8,093 nt of DNA from an uncultured Acidaminococcus sp. (GTDB lineage Bacteria; Bacillota_C; Negativicutes; Acidaminococcales; Acidaminococcaceae). This document shows, one piece after another, positions 4,864-8,093 of the stretch. The notes below the pieces were generated by a model. That model made no database searches. It was not told where the DNA came from and saw only the letters and a program-made list of their open reading frames with translations. Both the position numbers and the translations under genes were made by a program. The stretch lies in contig OMUE01000020.1 in assembly GCA_900314165.1 (NCBI GenBank), forward strand, positions 1 to 8,093, written 5' to 3'. The stretch's first letter is position 1; each line of letters begins with the position of its first letter.

Positions 4864-5614
4864 TCTCCTTCAAGATCCCCGCCACCTTCGCCGGGGACTC
4901 CGATTTCGTGCAGATGGGATGGTTTTCTCCCTCGAAAATCGTCAGCGGATAGCTATACTTTGCCGTAAAGGCTTTCACCGCAGCCGGATTCACCACCTGG
5001 TCCGCTCCTCCGTGGGCAAAGGCCAGGGCCACGTCTGCAGGCTTTTGAGTCTCGTACAGCTTGTCCAAATCATAATGCATCAGGTCCTCGAAGAACCCTC
5101 TGGGCAGTTTCACAGGATTGCCCGTATCCATCTTCAGCAGGAGGTAGCCCTGCCTGTTCAATTGGTCTAACGCCTTAGGATCCGGCTTGTTGCCGGGAGC
5201 TCCCAGCAGCATCTGAGGAAAGTTCACGGCGCAGCAGCGCATCAGGGCCTTGCGGCCGGCGTGTTCCCGCAGGGCCAGGTAAAGGCCCAGGATATAGCCT
5301 CCGAAACTGGAGCCGATATAGCAGATGTCCGCAGCAGGATAGGTTTCCTTCACCCAGCCTTCCACAGCGGACAGGCTGTCCAGGCAGCCACCCACCCGCA
5401 GGGGTTCTTTGCAGGCCCCGTGCCCCGGCTGGTCATAAGCCACCACGCCAATGCCTTTTGGATTAAAATATTTCGCAAAAAACGCAATGCTGTCGCTTTC
5501 CTTACAGCTGCACAACCCATGGATAGCGATGATGATGGTTTTACAAGCCTCAGGGATGGAAGCAATGCAAGGGATTTTATAATTGTCAGTTTTGGCAATA
5601 TAGAAAGTATTCAT
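4847..5614 (-). CDS. Alpha/beta hydrolase-fold protein
   Basis: The 255-residue protein shows the alpha/beta-hydrolase plan: the oxyanion HGL (32-34), AYDQPGHG (59-66), the nucleophile elbow G-S-S-F-G (101-105, Ser103), the acid Asp205 in HGGADQVV, and the catalytic His232 in ENHPI. The sequence is nearest to serine aminopeptidase S33/monoacylglycerol-lipase-like or DUF-type esterases. There is no signal peptide, so it is probably cytoplasmic. The substrate is unknown. AAAGGA lies 8-9 nt before the ATG. The gene is separated from upstream MBL-fold gene by a 128-bp hairpin/heptad region. Its C-terminus and stop lie in a TAGATGA array. Confidence 0.9.
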   Translation of the reverse strand: MNTFYIAKTDNYKIPCIASIPEACKTIIIAIHGLCSCKESDSIAFFAKYFNPKGIGVVAYDQPGHGACKEPLRVGGCLDSLSAVEGWVKETYPAADICYIGSSFGGYILGLYLALREHAGRKALMRCCAVNFPQMLLGAPGNKPDPKALDQLNRQGYLLLKMDTGNPVKLPRGFFEDLMHYDLDKLYETQKPADVALAFAHGGADQVVNPAAVKAFTAKYSYPLTIFEGENHPICTKSESPAKVAGILKEMLDDR

Positions 5615-5632
5615 ATTTATATTCCTTTCATA

Positions 5633-5708
5633 TTAGTGCCGGATTAAACCCACCACCGTTGCAAGCAACGGTCCCCCGCCCTTGAAAAGGGCGGACTTTT
5701 AGCACTAA
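5633..5708. repeat. Small hairpin element bounded by a 7-bp inverted repeat
   Basis: TTAGTGC (5633-5639) and GCACTAA (5702-5708) bound a 76-bp segment with two hairpins: ACCGTTG/CAACGGT (5655-5672, loop CAAG) and CCGCCCTT/AAGGGCGG (5676-5694). The start CCCACCACCGT and the link ACGGT-n-CCCC match the hairpin-cluster element at 4490-4625, so this looks like a shorter relative. It lies between two minus-strand genes and may also act on readthrough of their transcript. Confidence 0.7.
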
Positions 5709-5740
5709 CCAGTCTATCATCTGACTTCTATCATCTATCA
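5705..5740. repeat. TAGATGA heptad array next to the MBL-fold gene stop, copy 3
   Basis: Plus strand: CTAACCAG is followed by TCTATCA, TCTGACT, TCTATCA, TCTATCA (5713-5740). On the minus strand the array begins 2 bp beyond the TAA (5745-5743) of the metallo-hydrolase gene. Its CTAACC end overlaps the terminal inverted repeat of the hairpin element. Confidence 0.8.
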
Positions 5741-5742
5741 TC

Positions 5743-6846
5743 TTACTCCAGTGTTTCCCACCATTTTTCATAGGTCTGCTTCGGATCAAAGGGCCTTACA
5801 GCCTCTCCTATCTTCGGCGTAGCCAGTTTGTAGGATTTGCCTTGGGATGCCGCAGCAAACCGTTCCAGCGGGTCTTTCCAGGTGTGAGGCGCCAGGGTGT
5901 ACTTGCTGTTATGGCAGGGGATGACCACCTTCGCGTGGAGTTCCTCCGCCCCTTTGGCACTTTCTTCCAGCAGCATATGGACGCTGGGCCAGCCGATTTC
6001 GTTGTACTGCCCGTCTTCCATAATGGCCAGGTCGAAGCCGCCGAACTGCTTCCCGATCCGGGCAAACCGGTCATCGTAACCCCCGTCCCCGCTGTAAAAC
6101 AGGCGCTTGCCGCCGCTTTCAATGACGAAGCCGGCGTACAGGGTCTGGTTCCGGTGCAGCATGCGGCCGGAAAAATGCCGGGTGGGCATAACCCACACCG
6201 TAAAATTGTCACCCAGTTTTACAGGCGTATACCAGTCTTCCTCGTGGATCTTGGACAGCGGGTACCCCCATTTTTCGTAGTAACCCCCGTTGCCCAGACC
6301 CGTGACCACGTGCCTGACCTTGGGCTCTATAGCCCGCACCAGGTCATAGTCCAGGTGGTCCCAATGGTCGTGGCTCAGCACCATCACGTCGATATCGTCG
6401 GGAATGTCTTCCGCTGTGTACAATTCCGTGCCCGGATAGGCCTTGATGATGAAAGGTACGGGAGACGCATAGGTGGTCAGGATCGGGTCGATCAGGATCT
6501 TTTCGCCCCCCAGCTGCACATAGAACGAGGAATGGCCCAGCCAGACCACCACATCTTCCTTCGGATCCAGGGACTTCAGGTCCGTCTTGACGGCCGGCAT
6601 TACGTCCTTAGGCATATGGATGCCCTTTGTTGGGCGCAGCAGAGGCCACATGGACGACTTGTCCGGCGTTACGGCCACGTGAGGCGTTTCCGGCACGAAT
6701 TCCCCATTCTTATAATGGGGGGACGCCTGGATCCGGGCCAGCCGTGACCGCGTCATGAGAGGATCCATCTGGGGCAGGTGGGTAAAGCCGTAGACCCCGG
6801 CTCCCAGCACAGCCGCCACCGCAAGGATTGCTGCCACCCATTTCAT
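5743..6846 (-). CDS. Membrane-anchored metallo-beta-lactamase-fold hydrolase (NAPE-PLD/UlaG-like, COG2220 type)
   Basis: The 367-residue protein begins with a single hydrophobic segment (about 3-21) that should anchor it in, or send it across, the membrane, with the catalytic domain outside. The domain has WLGHSSF (102-108), IDP (119-121), the metal motif HDHWDH (His159, His161, Asp163, His164), TRHFSGR with His224, SGDGGYD with Asp254, and PCHNSKY with His312. This is the pattern of the NAPE-PLD/RomA-like branch, which acts on phosphodiester or other ester substrates; the exact substrate is unknown. Its ATG overlaps the TGA of the FMN-binding gene in ATGA, indicating coupled translation in one transcript. 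The fold and metal site are firm; the localisation is inferred. Confidence 0.92.
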   Translation of the reverse strand: MKWVAAILAVAAVLGAGVYGFTHLPQMDPLMTRSRLARIQASPHYKNGEFVPETPHVAVTPDKSSMWPLLRPTKGIHMPKDVMPAVKTDLKSLDPKEDVVVWLGHSSFYVQLGGEKILIDPILTTYASPVPFIIKAYPGTELYTAEDIPDDIDVMVLSHDHWDHLDYDLVRAIEPKVRHVVTGLGNGGYYEKWGYPLSKIHEEDWYTPVKLGDNFTVWVMPTRHFSGRMLHRNQTLYAGFVIESGGKRLFYSGDGGYDDRFARIGKQFGGFDLAIMEDGQYNEIGWPSVHMLLEESAKGAEELHAKVVIPCHNSKYTLAPHTWKDPLERFAAASQGKSYKLATPKIGEAVRPFDPKQTYEKWWETLE

Positions 6847-7310
6847 TTCTTCTTAGCCTTTCCCGTCATGGACAGGTCTTCGATGACAAAGACCGCAATA
6901 GCATCCAAAGCCCGGTCTATATAGGCCAGTCCTTCCTTCATGTAGTCCGGGGAATACTTTTCTACGACCTTGATGAGAGCCTGGACTTTTTCGTCCTTGT
7001 CCTCCACCTTCCGGGCCTTGCCGAACACCACGGCCGAACTGTACAAGGTAGAAAATTTGTCCGGCAGCACCTTCGTAGGCCCTATCACAGTAAAGCACAC
7101 GGCCGGATGGGCCAGCATATTGGTATTCCGCAGGCTTTCCTGGCTGGTGCCATGAATATAGATTCGCCCCGATGCATGGTCATAAGCATAGGAGACCGGC
7201 ACCCCATAGGGTTTGCCATCTGAACAAACCGTGGAGAGAATGCCATATTCCCCCGCAGCCAAAACTTGTTTCGTTTCTTCCAAGGATAATTCTCTGTCTT
7301 TTCTTCTCAT
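6843..7310 (-). CDS. FMN-binding split-barrel protein (pyridoxamine-phosphate-oxidase/NimA-like)
   Basis: The 155-residue protein opens with MRRKDREL, a typical start of NimA-like members of the pyridoxamine 5'-phosphate oxidase-related family. It then shows the split-barrel strands GILSTVCSDGKPYGVPVSY (23-41), RIYIHG (49-54) and VCFTVIG (71-77), and a C-terminal helix-strand pair. Such proteins bind FMN (some F420 or heme) and reduce small molecules; some NimA proteins confer 5-nitroimidazole resistance, which cannot be assumed here. AAAAGGAG lies 6 nt before the ATG. The gene ends in a 4-nt ATGA overlap with the metallo-hydrolase gene. The upstream methyltransferase gene ends 52 bp away, with a heptad repeat between. 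Confidence 0.88.
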   Translation of the reverse strand: MRRKDRELSLEETKQVLAAGEYGILSTVCSDGKPYGVPVSYAYDHASGRIYIHGTSQESLRNTNMLAHPAVCFTVIGPTKVLPDKFSTLYSSAVVFGKARKVEDKDEKVQALIKVVEKYSPDYMKEGLAYIDRALDAIAVFVIEDLSMTGKAKKK

Positions 7311-7330
7311 AATGTTCTCCTTTTACCATG

Positions 7331-7366
7331 CCCGCCGCAGGCGCCTTTTCACTTTTCACAATTCAC
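7331..7366. repeat. Partial composite heptad repeat overlapping the methyltransferase stop
   Basis: Plus strand: the core CCCGCCGCAGGCGCC (7331-7345) is followed by TTTTCAC, TTTTCAC, AATTCAC (7346-7366). The GTCAGC palindrome is missing. The methyltransferase TGA (7365-7363) is the TGA of the outermost heptad. The other edge lies 7 bp from the ribosome site of the FMN-protein gene. Confidence 0.85.
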
Positions 7367-8037
7367 TTTTTGATAGCTTTCACTCTCAGCCGCACGTAGT
7401 CGGAATACCAGGTCCCATCTACGAACAAATCCGGCTTCAGATTTTCCACCGCAGCGGCGATGATGTCCTCGTGGTCTTTGGCCTCCATGCCCAGGAAGGG
7501 ATTGTTCACAAACATGTAGATCCAGGCACTGAGACCGTCCTCCCCTTTCAGCGGCGTAAACCGGTCAAACAGCAGGGCGGAGCGGACCAGGAAGCCGGCT
7601 TGCTCCAGTAGTGCAGCATACTCCCCGATAGACGGGAAATAGAAGGGGAATTTGTACGTATAGCCCCGTTTTTCAAATTCTTTCTTCAAGGCGCCGTGGA
7701 TCAGCACGTTGTTGCCATAGCCACCCATTTCGAAAATGAATTGGCCTCCCGGTTTCAGGGCCTTGTACACACAGGCCATCATAGCTGGCTGCTTTTCCCT
7801 GTCGATCCAGTGAAATACGGCATTGCTGAAGACCACGTCATAAGGTTCCGGTACCGTAAAATCCGTAGCGTCCCCCTTAAAGAAAGTCAGTTCCGGATGC
7901 TTCTGCCGGGCTTCAGTCAGGAGCGTATCCGACTGGTCCATACCCGTGGCCCTGTGGCCCCGGCCTGCCAGCAGCTCCGTCAGGGCCCCGTTGCCGCAGC
8001 CCAGGTCCAGCACGGACAGGTTCTCTCCGTCGATCAT
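7363..8037 (-). CDS. Class I SAM-dependent methyltransferase, probably 5'-truncated
   Basis: The open frame gives 224 residues with a Rossmann methyltransferase core: motif I VLDLGCGNG (9-17), acidic Asp34 after the second strand, GDATDF (55-60), FSNAVFHWI (70-78) and LKPGGQF (94-100). It resembles trans-aconitate-methyltransferase-like (Tam) proteins. Members usually carry about 25-30 residues (an aromatic-rich helix closing over SAM) before motif I; only 8 are present here. An in-frame TAG (8049-8047) lies 12 nt before the ATG, no start codon lies between, and no ribosome site is visible. The other minus-strand frames of 8038-8093 do not supply the missing part. The gene may be a 5'-deleted remnant, or start by unusual means. 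The stop lies within a heptad repeat. Confidence 0.75.
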   Translation of the reverse strand: MIDGENLSVLDLGCGNGALTELLAGRGHRATGMDQSDTLLTEARQKHPELTFFKGDATDFTVPEPYDVVFSNAVFHWIDREKQPAMMACVYKALKPGGQFIFEMGGYGNNVLIHGALKKEFEKRGYTYKFPFYFPSIGEYAALLEQAGFLVRSALLFDRFTPLKGEDGLSAWIYMFVNNPFLGMEAKDHEDIIAAAVENLKPDLFVDGTWYSDYVRLRVKAIKK

Positions 8038-8093
8038 ATGTGAATGCTAATATAAAAGTGAGCCATTTAGGACTTAAACGCTCATGAAAAAGT
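8038..8093. other. Unassigned sequence upstream of the truncated methyltransferase
   Basis: These 56 bp hold no recognisable start, ribosome site or N-terminal coding for the methyltransferase. They are AT-rich and could be the edge of an insertion or deletion that continues beyond the window. Confidence 0.3.

Noticed and set aside
5842..6747. 301-codon plus-strand open frame
   Set aside because: It is the antisense shadow of the metallo-hydrolase gene, with no family motif and no ribosome site; the minus-strand frame has all metal ligands.

Overview
The window looks like an ordinary chromosomal stretch of a mid-GC, gut-type Firmicute. The closest match I can suggest is Negativicutes (Acidaminococcus/Megasphaera-like). 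This rests on GC-rich genes with clear AGGAGG-type ribosome sites, SigA-type promoters, and dispersed heptamer and hairpin intergenic repeats that I associate from memory with such genomes. The taxon is inference; nothing in the window is diagnostic.

Layout. Nine protein genes are present, eight on the minus strand. From left to right they are: the N-terminal 201 codons of an Orn/Lys/Arg-decarboxylase-family PLP enzyme (1-603, GTG start); a NagD-like HAD phosphatase (839-1645); a LysE/RhtB-type exporter (1944-2531); a divergent LysR-type regulator, the only plus-strand gene (2774-3703); a second, shortened LysE/RhtB homologue facing the regulator (3838-4329); about 500 bp of non-coding, hairpin-rich repeat DNA (4330-4846); an alpha/beta hydrolase (4847-5614); a membrane-anchored metallo-beta-lactamase-fold hydrolase (5743-6846) that overlaps by 4 nt an FMN-binding split-barrel protein (6843-7310); and a SAM methyltransferase lacking its usual N-terminus (7363-8037).

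How they may work together. The best-supported functional unit is 1944-4471. The regulator lies between two LysE-family genes, and the same 40-bp sequence (32/40 identical) lies just upstream of the promoter of each transporter gene. Upstream of the second gene it forms a perfect 12-bp inverted repeat with a 7-bp spacer, of the form T-N11-A expected for LysR-type regulators. This suggests a small regulon in which one regulator controls a full exporter and a shortened partner that has lost the TPGP motif. The FMN protein and the metallo-hydrolase look translationally coupled. I see no functional link among the other genes.

Intergenic DNA. Two unrelated 7-bp tandem repeats, GTGAAAA/GTGAAGA and TAGATGA, sit at the 3' ends of genes, and several stop codons lie inside them. 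Read in the sense direction, each gives a stop in all three frames within about three units; read in the other direction, neither contains a stop. Each family has its own conserved flanking sequence. There are also two related hairpin-cluster elements whose first stem differs by paired changes, one long fold-back element, and two convincing intrinsic terminators. I see no rRNA, tRNA, CRISPR array, transposase or phage gene.
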